From NCBI RefSeq assembly GCF_004143485.2, contig NZ_ML974133.1:285609-349608 (forward strand): a stretch of DNA of 64,000 nucleotides. Reading direction: 5' to 3'. The position numbers were made by a program, and so were the translations under genes. How positions within the stretch are numbered: the stretch's first letter is position 1; every line of letters starts with the position of its first letter. The DNA is from Halorussus amylolyticus (GTDB lineage Archaea; Halobacteriota; Halobacteria; Halobacteriales; Haladaptataceae). The notes beneath the pieces are model-generated. The model was given only the letters and a program-made list of their open reading frames with translations. It was not told the origin of the DNA and ran no database searches. This document shows positions 49,475-57,204 of this stretch, one piece after another.

Positions 49475-49663
49475 ATGAGCTTCGAGGAAGACGACGCTGT
49501 CGTCCTGCACGACGAACACAGCGAGTACGACGGTCAGGAAGGACAGGTCACGCAAGTCATGGAGAACATGTTCGGCGACAGCACGTACACCGTGAGCTTC
49601 GAGGACGGCCAGGAGAGCGGCGTCCCCGAGGACGCGCTCGAAGCCGCCGAAGACGAAGAGTAA
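49475..49663 (+). CDS. Small KOW/SH3-like protein
   Basis: 62 acidic residues: DAVVLHDEHSEYDGQEGQVTQVMENMFGDSTYTVSFEDGQES reads as a small five-strand barrel like KOW or DUF1918 proteins. A GGGAGGT sits 4 bases before the ATG, and a TATA-like GCTTTTACC about 28 bases upstream of that. Role unknown; 33 bases ahead of the exosome-type gene on the same strand, possibly co-transcribed. Confidence 0.75.
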   Translation: MSFEEDDAVVLHDEHSEYDGQEGQVTQVMENMFGDSTYTVSFEDGQESGVPEDALEAAEDEE

Positions 49664-49696
49664 CGACTTTTCAGGGTTCCCACCGACGATTCTCCA

Positions 49697-50122
49697 ATGG
49701 CCGAAGTTCCGTTTCACTACATCGATCTGCGGGCGTTCTGCTACGCCACCGAGGACGACAAGCGCGTCGAGGACGCGCTCGAAACCTTCCTCCCCGAGGA
49801 AGTCGAACTACAGCGCACCGAGAGCGAGGGCCACCACGGCGACCGAATCGTGGTGTTCTCCGCGCGCGTCGAGAACGCCGACGAGATGCGCCACGTCCTC
49901 TCGAAGGTCGCCGAACTCGACGACGCCGACCGCCTGCTCTCGGAACTCGACGACCGGGTGGACGCCAACTGCTCGCTGTTCCTGCGATTCGACAAGCAGG
50001 AAGCCTACCGGGGCGAGGTCGCGCTCGGCGAGGGCATCACCTTCCGCGCGAAGGTCGAGGCCTACCCCGCGAAGAAGGAGGCCGCCGTCGAGAACGCCCG
50101 CGAGGCGCTGGAAACGCTGTGA
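49697..50122 (+). CDS. RNA-binding protein, exosome-subunit type (COG1325)
   Basis: 141 residues. The sequence PFHYIDLRAFCYATEDDKRV, HHGDRIVVFSARVENADEM and DANCSLFLRFDKQEAYRGE matches the archaeal RNA-binding proteins of COG1325 with an RNA-recognition/dsRBD-like fold that accompany exosome and ribosome genes. It probably binds RNA in 3' processing or decay. Two tandem hairpins follow its stop. Confidence 0.85.
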   Translation: MAEVPFHYIDLRAFCYATEDDKRVEDALETFLPEEVELQRTESEGHHGDRIVVFSARVENADEMRHVLSKVAELDDADRLLSELDDRVDANCSLFLRFDKQEAYRGEVALGEGITFRAKVEAYPAKKEAAVENAREALETL

Positions 50123-50134
50123 ACGTTGAGCTTT

Positions 50135-50173
50135 CGCGAGACGACCGCCGCGCCCAGCGGCGGTCGTCTCGCG
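50135..50173 (+). terminator. 17-bp perfect hairpin after the RNA-binding protein
   Basis: Arms 50135-50151 (CGCGAGACGACCGCCGC) and 50157-50173 with loop GCCCA, starting 12 bases after the stop codon. Confidence 0.55.
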
Positions 50174-50195
50174 GGATAGGACAGTCCACCGAAAA

Positions 50196-50230
50196 CCCCG
50201 GCGCGCTCGCGGTGTGCGAGCGCGCCGGGG
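50196..50230 (+). repeat. 15-bp perfect hairpin adjacent to the previous one
   Basis: CCCCGGCGCGCTCGC (50196-50210) pairs with 50216-50230 around GGTGT. Follows an AAAA run. Together with the previous hairpin it forms a strongly structured 3' region. Confidence 0.8.
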
Positions 50231-50363
50231 CGTCCTGGTGGTCTCGGTTCTGAAATCGCCATTTGCGACTCGCAGAGCCAGCATCGCGAATCAGGACAAC
50301 TCCTCGCTTCGAACTACCGTCTGTCCGTCTCGCCGCCAGCAAAAAATGGGGTCCAATCGGGCG

Positions 50364-50519
50364 TCAGTGCGCCGTGAAACCGTCGATTACGCCATCGCAG
50401 TCCGGACAGGAGACCAGTTCCGAGCCAGTGCTTTTCGCGCCGAGCGGGTCGCCGTTCCGCAACGTCTTCGAGTTAGTTCGTCGATTCAGGTCCGAACCGC
50501 AATGTGGACATTCTATCAT
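50364..50519 (-). CDS. Small zinc-ribbon protein
   Basis: 51 residues, below normal size cutoffs. It starts MIECPHCGSDLNRRTN and ends VSCPDCDGVIDGFTAH, giving two CPxC knuckles spaced about 35 residues apart, a one-zinc ribbon. The middle (TLRNGDPLGAKSTG) is polar. The AT-rich DNA upstream of its ATG (50520-50634) is a plausible promoter. Function unknown; likely nucleic-acid or protein binding. Confidence 0.72.
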   Translation of the reverse strand: MIECPHCGSDLNRRTNSKTLRNGDPLGAKSTGSELVSCPDCDGVIDGFTAH

Positions 50520-50634
50520 ACGTCGCATCACGAACCCACTATGGGAACAGCTAGCAATAGCCGCACTACCGTGATATACTTTGTGTCATACACCCGATTT
50601 ACTGACACGTCCGCAAAAATTGCCGGAACTTCGC
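50520..50634. promoter_or_regulatory. AT-rich gap before the zinc-ribbon gene
   Basis: 115 bases, the least GC-rich stretch nearby (GTGATATACTTTGTGTCATA, CAAAAATTGCC). Read on the minus strand it contains TATA-like TGGCAATTTTTGC and TATATCAC. It probably holds the promoter of the 51-residue gene. Confidence 0.4.
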
Positions 50635-51240
50635 CTACGACCCCGGAAGGATGTCACCGAGTGCGGCCCCGAGCGCCATCGCGGTGAACGTTACGCTCGT
50701 CTGACACACCGCGAGCCACGGGTCGGCCCAGTCCACTCGACCCCACACGGTCATCGTGACGAACGCGGTGGCGAACGAGACGCCGAGAACCCCGACGAGT
50801 CTTCGCGGGACTACGCCGAACAGCGGGCGGTGAATCTCGACCTGCTGAATCTCCGCGACGTACAGCACGCCGATGACGAGCGCGACGGTCCCGACGAGCG
50901 TGACCAGCAGGGCGGGCGGGTTCGCCGCGACGAACTCGCCGATTTCGAGGGTGCCGCCCTCCACCAGCATCGGGATGCCGAACACCACGCTCCCGACCAG
51001 CGCCTCGGCGGCGTCGTGGCGGTCGAACCCCTTGATGACCCGACCGAACGTTCCGGGAGTCGAGACCCGCCGGGCGACTCGCATCGTCTCGCGCACCTGC
51101 TCGCGCTCCTCGGGGTCGTCCACCGTCTCTTCGAGTTCTTCGAGTTCGTCCAGCAGGTCGTCGATATCGGGGTCAGGCGGATTCTTCGACCGCGACGAAC
51201 TCTTCGCGGCGCGGTCCGGGCGCGATTCGCGGTTGCTCAT
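50635..51240 (-). CDS. DUF2391-type integral membrane protein
   Basis: 201 residues. The N-terminal 75 residues are polar and acidic (DIDDLLDELEELEETVDDPEE), then TFGRVIKGFDRHDAAEALVG leads into four membrane helices (about 84-195). I recognise the DUF2391 (TIGR02587-like) pattern. Function unknown. Divergent from the SDR gene with 61 bases between starts. The ATG at 51240 (MSNRESRPDRA) is chosen; the frame extends upstream into the promoter. Confidence 0.75.
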   Translation of the reverse strand: MSNRESRPDRAAKSSSRSKNPPDPDIDDLLDELEELEETVDDPEEREQVRETMRVARRVSTPGTFGRVIKGFDRHDAAEALVGSVVFGIPMLVEGGTLEIGEFVAANPPALLVTLVGTVALVIGVLYVAEIQQVEIHRPLFGVVPRRLVGVLGVSFATAFVTMTVWGRVDWADPWLAVCQTSVTFTAMALGAALGDILPGS

Positions 51241-51301
51241 GAGTCCCCCGTAACGTTCCGCAGTCATAAACGCCAAGGTGCCCCGGAACTCGGCTTGAGG
51301 T

Positions 51302-52039
51302 ATGCCAGCAGCACTTGTCACCGGGTCGTCGCGAGGTATCGGACGGGCAATCGCCGAACAATTCGCACGCGACGGCTACGACGTGGCGGTCAACTACGTC
51401 CGGAGCGCAGAGCGCGCGAAAGCGGTCGCCGAGAGCATCGCTGCCGAGACTGATGCCGACGCCGTCGCGGTGCAGGCCGACGTGGGCGACGCCGACGACG
51501 CCGCAGACCTCGTAGACGAGGCGGTCGAGGCGTTCGGCGGTCTCGACCACGTCGTCAACAACGCGGGCATCGACCAGCACGTCTACACCGACGACCTCTC
51601 GCCCGCCGACTTCGACCGGGTGATGGACACCAACGTCAACGGCGCGTTCAACGTCACGAAGGCCGCGCTCGCGCACCTCCGCGAGTCCGACGACGACCCG
51701 AGCGCATCGGTGACGAACGTCTCCTCGATTCTGGCGTACACGGGCGCACCAATCGAGTGTCACTACGCCGCGTCGAAGGCGGGCCTGCTCGGCCTGACCA
51801 AGAGCCACGCCGCCGACTTCGCGCCCAAAGTTCGGGTCAACGCGGTCGCGCCGGGTCACGTCGAAACCGACATGACCGCCGACCGGAGCGACGAGGAAAA
51901 GCGCGAGGAGATGGCGAAGATTCCGGTCGGCCAGTTCGGCCAACCCGAGGACATCGCCGACGCCGTCGCGTACCTCCGGGACGCCGGGTTCGTCACGGGC
52001 GAAACGCTCAACGTCAACGGCGGCGAACTGATGCGGTGA
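51302..52039 (+). CDS. Short-chain dehydrogenase (FabG-like)
   Basis: 245 residues. Classical SDR: TGSSRGIGRAIA, NNAG in DHVVNNAGIDQ, catalytic Ser in NVSSILAYTG, YxxxK in CHYAASKAG and VNAVAPGHVETDM. Most like 3-oxoacyl-ACP/CoA reductases, which in haloarchaea (lacking normal fatty-acid synthesis) can serve PHA or beta-oxidation; the substrate is open. NADP(H) is suggested by the Arg-rich region after the second strand. Ends 9 bases from the convergent protease. Confidence 0.9.
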   Translation: MPAALVTGSSRGIGRAIAEQFARDGYDVAVNYVRSAERAKAVAESIAAETDADAVAVQADVGDADDAADLVDEAVEAFGGLDHVVNNAGIDQHVYTDDLSPADFDRVMDTNVNGAFNVTKAALAHLRESDDDPSASVTNVSSILAYTGAPIECHYAASKAGLLGLTKSHAADFAPKVRVNAVAPGHVETDMTADRSDEEKREEMAKIPVGQFGQPEDIADAVAYLRDAGFVTGETLNVNGGELMR

Positions 52040-52048
52040 GTCGGCGAA

Positions 52049-53146
52049 TCAGCCCTGGATGTCGTCCGGCCGCTCGCCGAGTTCGAACGGAACGGTCTCT
52101 TCGTCTCCGTCACGGCGTATCGTGAGTTCGACGGTCTGGTTCGCTCGCGTCTCCAGCGCGAGGTAGCTCCCGAGGTCTTCGGCGGTCAGCAGTTCGCTCC
52201 CCTCGATTTCGAGTAGCACGTCGCCGCCGACCGGGACGCGCCTGCCGTCCACCACTTCGGGGTCGCTCCCCTGAAGCGTGCCGTCCGCCGGGCCGCCGTC
52301 CACGACGTTCACTATCAGAAGGCCGCGAGGTTCGTCGAGGTCGTTCGCGTCCGCGACACTCGGCGTGACGTTCGTGAACGTCACGCCGAGGTAGGCGTGG
52401 TCGAACTCGCCGTTCTCGATGAGTCGCGGGACCACTCGCTCAGTCAGCGCCGCAGAGATGCCGAAACCGATGTTGTCGCCGCCGCCGGAGTTGATGACCG
52501 CGACCACCTCGCCGTCGAGCGACACCAACGGGCCGCCGCTGTTGCCGGGGTTGACCGCGGCGTCGGTCTGAATCGCGTCGGGAATCCGGTAGCCGGTCGG
52601 CGACGGAATCGACCGGTCGATACCGCTCACGATTCCGGTGGTCGCCGACCCGTCGAGGTCGTAGGGATTACCGATGGCGACCACCTCCTGACCGACGACC
52701 GGGTCGCGCTCGGCGAACGAGACCGGTGTCGCCGACGAGGGAACCTCCTCGACTTCGACGGTGGCGAGGTCGCTGTGCGGGTCGCTACCGACGACCTCGC
52801 CCGAACTCCACTGGCCCTCGCTGAACCGTATCTCGGTCTCGGTCGCGTCGCCGACCACGTGGGCGTTCGTCACGACGTGGTCGTCGTCGTAGACGAACCC
52901 GGTTCCCTGCCCCTGTCCGGTCCTGACCAGCACCACCGACCCGATGGTGTCTCGGTACAGTCGCGTGTAGACGCTTTCGGACCCCTCTTGGGTGGTCTGG
53001 GTACCGGTCTCGGTGGGCGAATCGGTCGTCGCGGTCGCACCGTCGTCGGCCGCGGGCGCGTCGGCGCTACACCCCGCGAGACCGGTCGCCGCCGCGACGC
53101 CGCCGAGTCTGAGAAACTGCCTGCGGTCGAGCGTCGAATCGGGCAT
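52049..53146 (-). CDS. HtrA/DegP-like serine protease, Tat lipoprotein
   Basis: 365 residues. A twin-arginine signal (DRRQFLRLGGVAAATGLAGC) ends in a lipobox Cys (C26), so the protein is exported folded and lipid-anchored outside. A Thr/Ser-rich linker follows, then the trypsin-like domain with the triad H96 (TNAHVVG), D126 (HSDLATV) and S203 (NPGNSGGP), and one PDZ domain (about 250-350, GLLIVNVVDGGPADG). It likely degrades or refolds damaged surface proteins in high salt. All catalytic residues are intact. Confidence 0.94.
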   Translation of the reverse strand: MPDSTLDRRQFLRLGGVAAATGLAGCSADAPAADDGATATTDSPTETGTQTTQEGSESVYTRLYRDTIGSVVLVRTGQGQGTGFVYDDDHVVTNAHVVGDATETEIRFSEGQWSSGEVVGSDPHSDLATVEVEEVPSSATPVSFAERDPVVGQEVVAIGNPYDLDGSATTGIVSGIDRSIPSPTGYRIPDAIQTDAAVNPGNSGGPLVSLDGEVVAVINSGGGDNIGFGISAALTERVVPRLIENGEFDHAYLGVTFTNVTPSVADANDLDEPRGLLIVNVVDGGPADGTLQGSDPEVVDGRRVPVGGDVLLEIEGSELLTAEDLGSYLALETRANQTVELTIRRDGDEETVPFELGERPDDIQG

Positions 53147-53206
53147 GTCTTCGACAGTCGGGGCTTCGGACGGGAATAGTTTTCTCCGGAACGCGGGTAC
53201 CGTACC

Positions 53207-54046
53207 TTATTCCCCCTGCCACTCGGGGTCGCGGCCATCGAGGAAGGCGTCGATACCCTCGTTCTTGTCCTCGGCGGCGAACAACTGGGCGAACAGTTCG
53301 GCCTCGTACTCGATTCCGGCGTCGAGGTCCATCCGACTCGACGCCTTCACGGCCTTTTTCGCGAATTCGAGCGCGAGCGGACTCTTCGCGGCCATCCGCC
53401 CCGCGAGTTCGGTCACGCGCTCTTCGAACTCGCCGTCGTCACAAACTTCGTCCACGAGGCCGATGTCGCGGGCTTCGGCGGCGTCGATTATCTCGCCCGA
53501 CAGAATCAGTCGCATCGCTTGGCCCTCGCCGACGAGTCGGGCGAGTCGCTGTGTCCCGCCGCCGCCGGGCATGATGCCGAGGTTGATTTCGGGCTGGCCG
53601 AGTTTGGCGTCCTCGCGCGCGATGCGCACGTCGCAGGCCTGCGCGAGTTCGCACCCGCCGCCGAGCGCGTGACCGTTGATGGCCGCGATAACCGGCTGTT
53701 CGAGGTCGTCCACGTACTCGTAGACGCGGGGGCGCTTGCTCGCCTCGCGCTGTTCGAGCGGGCCGCGCTCGCGGAGTTCCTTCACGTCCGCGCCCGCCAC
53801 GAACGCGCCCGACTCCGCCGACCCGGTGAGGACGACCACCCGAACGTCGCTGGCCTCGACGGCGTCGAGTACGTCTTTCAACTCCGCGCGGAGTTGGGCG
53901 TTCAGCGCGTTTCGCGCGTCGGGCCGCGAGAGCGTGACTGTGGCGACGTACTCCGTCCGGTCGCCGACCGACACCGAGACGGTTTCGCATTCGCCGGCGA
54001 CCGCTTCGGGGCTTCCGGGCGCGGGAGCGTCGTCCTCGTCGCTCAT
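53207..54046 (-). CDS. Enoyl-CoA hydratase/isomerase (crotonase family)
   Basis: 279 residues. After an acidic 25-residue tail the crotonase fold shows the oxyanion-hole regions SGAFVAGADVKELRE and NGHALGGGCELAQACDVRIA, then EINLGIMPGGGGTQRLARLVG with the catalytic Glu positions. It hydrates 2-enoyl-CoA in fatty-acid or PHA metabolism. The stop of the upstream dehydrogenase overlaps its start (ATGA), so the two enzymes are coupled, as in beta-oxidation operons. Confidence 0.93.
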   Translation of the reverse strand: MSDEDDAPAPGSPEAVAGECETVSVSVGDRTEYVATVTLSRPDARNALNAQLRAELKDVLDAVEASDVRVVVLTGSAESGAFVAGADVKELRERGPLEQREASKRPRVYEYVDDLEQPVIAAINGHALGGGCELAQACDVRIAREDAKLGQPEINLGIMPGGGGTQRLARLVGEGQAMRLILSGEIIDAAEARDIGLVDEVCDDGEFEERVTELAGRMAAKSPLALEFAKKAVKASSRMDLDAGIEYEAELFAQLFAAEDKNEGIDAFLDGRDPEWQGE

Positions 54047-54930
54047 TCGTCGTCACCCCAGTCGCCGCTGGTGGCGACTATCTCTCCGTCCTCCCAGACG
54101 TAGAACCCCTCGCCGGTCTTCTTGCCGAGCTTTCCGGCCCGGACCTTCCGGCGGAGAATCTGAGGCGGTCGGAACCGCTCGCCCAGCTCCTCGCGGAGGT
54201 GTTCGAGGATGTCGAGGCGCACGTCGAGTCCGACCACGTCGCCGAGTTCGATGGGACCCATCGGGTGGTTGTACCCCAACTCCATCGACGCGTCGATGTC
54301 GCGGGGGCTGGCGACGCCCTCCTCGACCATCCGCATGGCTTCGACGCCGAGCGAGACGCCGAGCCGCGACGACGCGAACCCCGGGGAGTCGCGGACCGTC
54401 ACCGCGGTCTTGCCGATGTCCGCGACGAACTCCTCGGCGAATTTCCGGGTCTCGTCGCTGGTCTGCTCGCCGACGACCACCTCGACGAGTCCCATGATGT
54501 GGACCGGATTGAAGAAGTGGAGACCGATTCCCCGGCCCGAGTCCGAGAGCGCGGCGACGATTTCGGTCACGGGGAGCGACGAGGTGTTCGACGCGATAAC
54601 CGCCTCCTCGGGCGCGTGGGCTTCGACCTCCGAGAACGTCTCCTTCTTCAACTCCACGTCCTCGGGCACCGCCTCGACGACGAGGTCGGCGTCCGAAACG
54701 GCGTCGGGAAGGTCGGTCGTCCCCGAAATGCGGTCGAGGGTGGCGGTCTTCTCGTCTTCGGTCACCTTGTCGCGCTCGACGCCGCCTTGGAGATTCTCCG
54801 CGATGGATTCGAGTCCGTCCTCCACGATGTCCCGTTCGATGTCGCGCATCGTCACGCTGTGGCCCGCCATCGCCGACACTTGGGCGATGCCGTGGCCCAT
54901 CGTTCCGGCTCCTAACACGGTGACGTTCAT
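54043..54930 (-). CDS. hbd: 3-Hydroxyacyl-CoA dehydrogenase
   Basis: 295 residues. NAD motif VLGAGTMGHGIAQVSAMAG, the conserved SNTSSLPVTEI, the catalytic His in GLHFFNPVHIMGLVEVV and its partner Glu, and the helical C-terminal domain with LGYNHPMGPIELGDVVGLD. Oxidises 3-hydroxyacyl-CoA to 3-oxoacyl-CoA with NAD+, the step after the adjacent enoyl-CoA hydratase. Usual family length for the short, non-fused form. Confidence 0.94.
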   Translation of the reverse strand: MNVTVLGAGTMGHGIAQVSAMAGHSVTMRDIERDIVEDGLESIAENLQGGVERDKVTEDEKTATLDRISGTTDLPDAVSDADLVVEAVPEDVELKKETFSEVEAHAPEEAVIASNTSSLPVTEIVAALSDSGRGIGLHFFNPVHIMGLVEVVVGEQTSDETRKFAEEFVADIGKTAVTVRDSPGFASSRLGVSLGVEAMRMVEEGVASPRDIDASMELGYNHPMGPIELGDVVGLDVRLDILEHLREELGERFRPPQILRRKVRAGKLGKKTGEGFYVWEDGEIVATSGDWGDDE

Positions 54931-54963
54931 ACTTGCACTGGCGAGCGGTGCGAGGTTAAGCGT

Positions 54964-55656
54964 TTATCTCTCGGCGGGTCCGTCGCCGCGCCACTGCCAT
55001 CGGAGCGTTCCGAGACCGACGAGGAACGCGACAGCGCGATAGAACTTCGCGTCGAACGTGTTCGGGTCGGCGTCCCACCCGCCGGACTCGTAGATGAGGT
55101 AGTACCCGTCGTCCGACCGGACGACTTCGCCCGCATCCGGTAGCGGTCGTCCGTGGGTCTGCACCGTCTCTCCGTCGAGGGTCCGGGCGGCTTTCGGCGA
55201 GAGGTCGCTTTCGTTCACCGCGATGTCGGCGAGTAACGTTTCGGGGGCGACCGCTTCCAGCGAGTACGAGACAGTGCCCTCGCCGCGCTCGACCACGCGA
55301 CGATAGAAGTGTTTCTCCGAGTCGCTGTCCCCGACGACGACGTACTCCGCACCGGAGTCGTAGGGGTAGTAGAAGTCGGTGACGTTCACGACCACCGGGC
55401 CGTGCTGAGCGACGTGCGCGGCGAACAGACACCCTGCCTTGCTATCGTAGTACTGGCAGTCGAGACGCTCGATTTCGCCGTCCGCGCGAATGTAGCCCCG
55501 AACGCCTTCGCTGTACTCTATCTCCGCGGCTTCGTGGGCGTAGACGCGTTCCCCCTCGTGGGGGTCTTCCCCTGCGTCGGCGAACAGCCAGAACGGACTC
55601 GTCACGAGAACGAGTCCGACGACGAGGAGGACGAGCGAGGACCAATCGCGTGCCAT
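54964..55656 (-). CDS. Hypothetical single-pass membrane protein
   Basis: 230 residues: a signal-anchor helix (about 8-24), an extracellular domain of about 165 residues with a cysteine pair (LDCQYYDSKAGCLF), several aromatic patches (VNVTDFYYPYDSGAEY) and a C-terminal hydrophobic segment (KFYRAVAFLVGLGTLRW) before a basic tail. No enzyme motif. Expression unit unclear; 33 bases before the hbd start. Function unknown. Confidence 0.68.
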   Translation of the reverse strand: MARDWSSLVLLVVGLVLVTSPFWLFADAGEDPHEGERVYAHEAAEIEYSEGVRGYIRADGEIERLDCQYYDSKAGCLFAAHVAQHGPVVVNVTDFYYPYDSGAEYVVVGDSDSEKHFYRRVVERGEGTVSYSLEAVAPETLLADIAVNESDLSPKAARTLDGETVQTHGRPLPDAGEVVRSDDGYYLIYESGGWDADPNTFDAKFYRAVAFLVGLGTLRWQWRGDGPAER

Positions 55657-55734
55657 CGACTGGTGAGTCGAAGAAGACCAGTAAATGCTTTTTCACTTCT
55701 CGGTCGCTCGAAACGCCGACTCGTTCTCGCGTCG

Positions 55735-57204
55735 CTACTCTGATTTCACCTTGAATCCGTACCGCGTCACGCCTTCTTGGGTGTAGATGCGCCGAATCGT
55801 CGTCGCCACGCGGTCGCCGATTGCCACGGCCTCCGAATCCACGACCTGCGCCGGGACGCTAACGGATTCTCTACCGGGGCCTTCGAGAGCCACAATCGCC
55901 ACGCCGAAATCGCCCGATTGAGCCTGCTGTTCGGCGAACTCCGGCGGCGCACCGCCCTGCGAGATTGTCGTGGCGGCTTCCACGGTCCCGGTCCCCGGCA
56001 GTTCAACATCCTCGTACCCTTCGACCAAGGTCTTGCACGAATTGCACGCACCCTCTGGCGGGAAATTGAGCGCGGCACACTCCGGACACTTGCCCGCCAC
56101 CAACCGATACCGCTGGTCGAGCGTCCGCCGCCACGAGGGTACGCTGACGTACGCGCCGCCGCCCTCCGGCGCTCCCGAGGTGAGTTCGCCCCGCCGCCGG
56201 AGGTACTCGGCGTAGCTCACCGACTCCCCGGCGTCGAGCGCCAACTCCGCCGCCACGCCGCGATTCTCGATGAGTAGGGCGTCCGCGCCCGCGCCGCTTC
56301 CGTGGGCCGCCACGAGGATTCGCTCGTCGCCCTGGGCCAACGCTTTCGCGAGACTCAGCGGGACGCTCGCCGCGCCCGTATCGCCGAGGTCGTGGACCGT
56401 GGCGCACTGCTGGATGGCCTCGGTTTCGACGCCGAGCGCGCCCGCCGCGCGGTAGGGAAGCTTCCCGTTCGGCGCTTGGATCGCGGCGGCGTCGGCCGTG
56501 CTCGGGTCCCACTCACCGTCCAACCCCTCGACCGCTCCCGCGAGCGTCTCGGTGAACGCCCGGCGGTCGTAGCTCGTGACGCCCAGTCCCTCGGTCGCGT
56601 CGCTCCCGCGCCGCCGGAACCGCGTGCCGGGGTAGTCGGCGGCGTACTCCGCCCGCGAGAGGATTTCGGCCCCACCCGATTCCGAAAGGACGAACGCGGC
56701 CGCGCCCGCTCCGGCGGCGTGTTCCTCCGGACTGTCGGGTTCGCCGCGCGGGCAGTCCGACGCGACGACGAGACCGACGCGGTCGGTCTCGTCGTCGCGC
56801 GTCTGATTCCTACTGTCCCCTGTCCCACCCCACGGTCCCGCCGAGAGCGCGGCGTCGAGCGCGCGCGTCCCGGCCCGAGTGCTCCCCGAAAATTCGTGGC
56901 GCGTGGCGCTCTCGGGCACCCCCAGCATCGCGCCGAGGCGGGCCGTCAGGTCCGCCTCGGCGACCGGCGGGGTGGTCGAAGCGAACGCGAGGAACGCGAT
57001 TTCGTCGCCCGCGCGCTCGGCCGCGCCGAGCGCACGCGTTGCGGCTTCGTAGGCCATCGTCACGCTGTCCTCGTCGGCGTTCGGGACCGCCGTCTCCGAG
57101 ATACCGGGCGCGTGGAACTGACCCCACGCGTCTTCGAACTTCTCGGCCGAGACGCGGAATCGCGGTGCGTAGGCTCCGACGGCTTCGATTTTAGGTTGGC
57201 TCAT
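55735..57204 (-). CDS. HMG-CoA-synthase-like protein fused to a DUF35 zinc-ribbon/OB domain, active-site Cys replaced
   Basis: 489 residues. Residues about 1-330 have the thiolase fold of archaeal HMG-CoA synthases (ADEDSVTMAYEAATRAL, VHDLGDTGAASVPLSLAKAL), residues about 365-489 are a DUF35 domain with a zinc ribbon (CPECAALNFPPEGACNSC) and an OB fold (GTGTVEAATTIS). The expected catalytic Cys (EFACKAGT-type) is Thr here (HEFSGSTRAGTRAL, T109), so normal condensation is unlikely. The neighbour overlapping by four bases is a thiolase; in archaea thiolase, HMG-CoA synthase and DUF35 form a complex. Confidence 0.85.
   Translation of the reverse strand: MSQPKIEAVGAYAPRFRVSAEKFEDAWGQFHAPGISETAVPNADEDSVTMAYEAATRALGAAERAGDEIAFLAFASTTPPVAEADLTARLGAMLGVPESATRHEFSGSTRAGTRALDAALSAGPWGGTGDSRNQTRDDETDRVGLVVASDCPRGEPDSPEEHAAGAGAAAFVLSESGGAEILSRAEYAADYPGTRFRRRGSDATEGLGVTSYDRRAFTETLAGAVEGLDGEWDPSTADAAAIQAPNGKLPYRAAGALGVETEAIQQCATVHDLGDTGAASVPLSLAKALAQGDERILVAAHGSGAGADALLIENRGVAAELALDAGESVSYAEYLRRRGELTSGAPEGGGAYVSVPSWRRTLDQRYRLVAGKCPECAALNFPPEGACNSCKTLVEGYEDVELPGTGTVEAATTISQGGAPPEFAEQQAQSGDFGVAIVALEGPGRESVSVPAQVVDSEAVAIGDRVATTIRRIYTQEGVTRYGFKVKSE

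Larger units (their letters stand above)
50123..50363. other. Region of tandem hairpins with no plus-strand gene
   Basis: Contains the two hairpins at 50135-50173 and 50196-50230. No coding frame with haloarchaeal codon bias is seen. The minus-strand zinc-ribbon gene ends at 50364. Confidence 0.6.
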
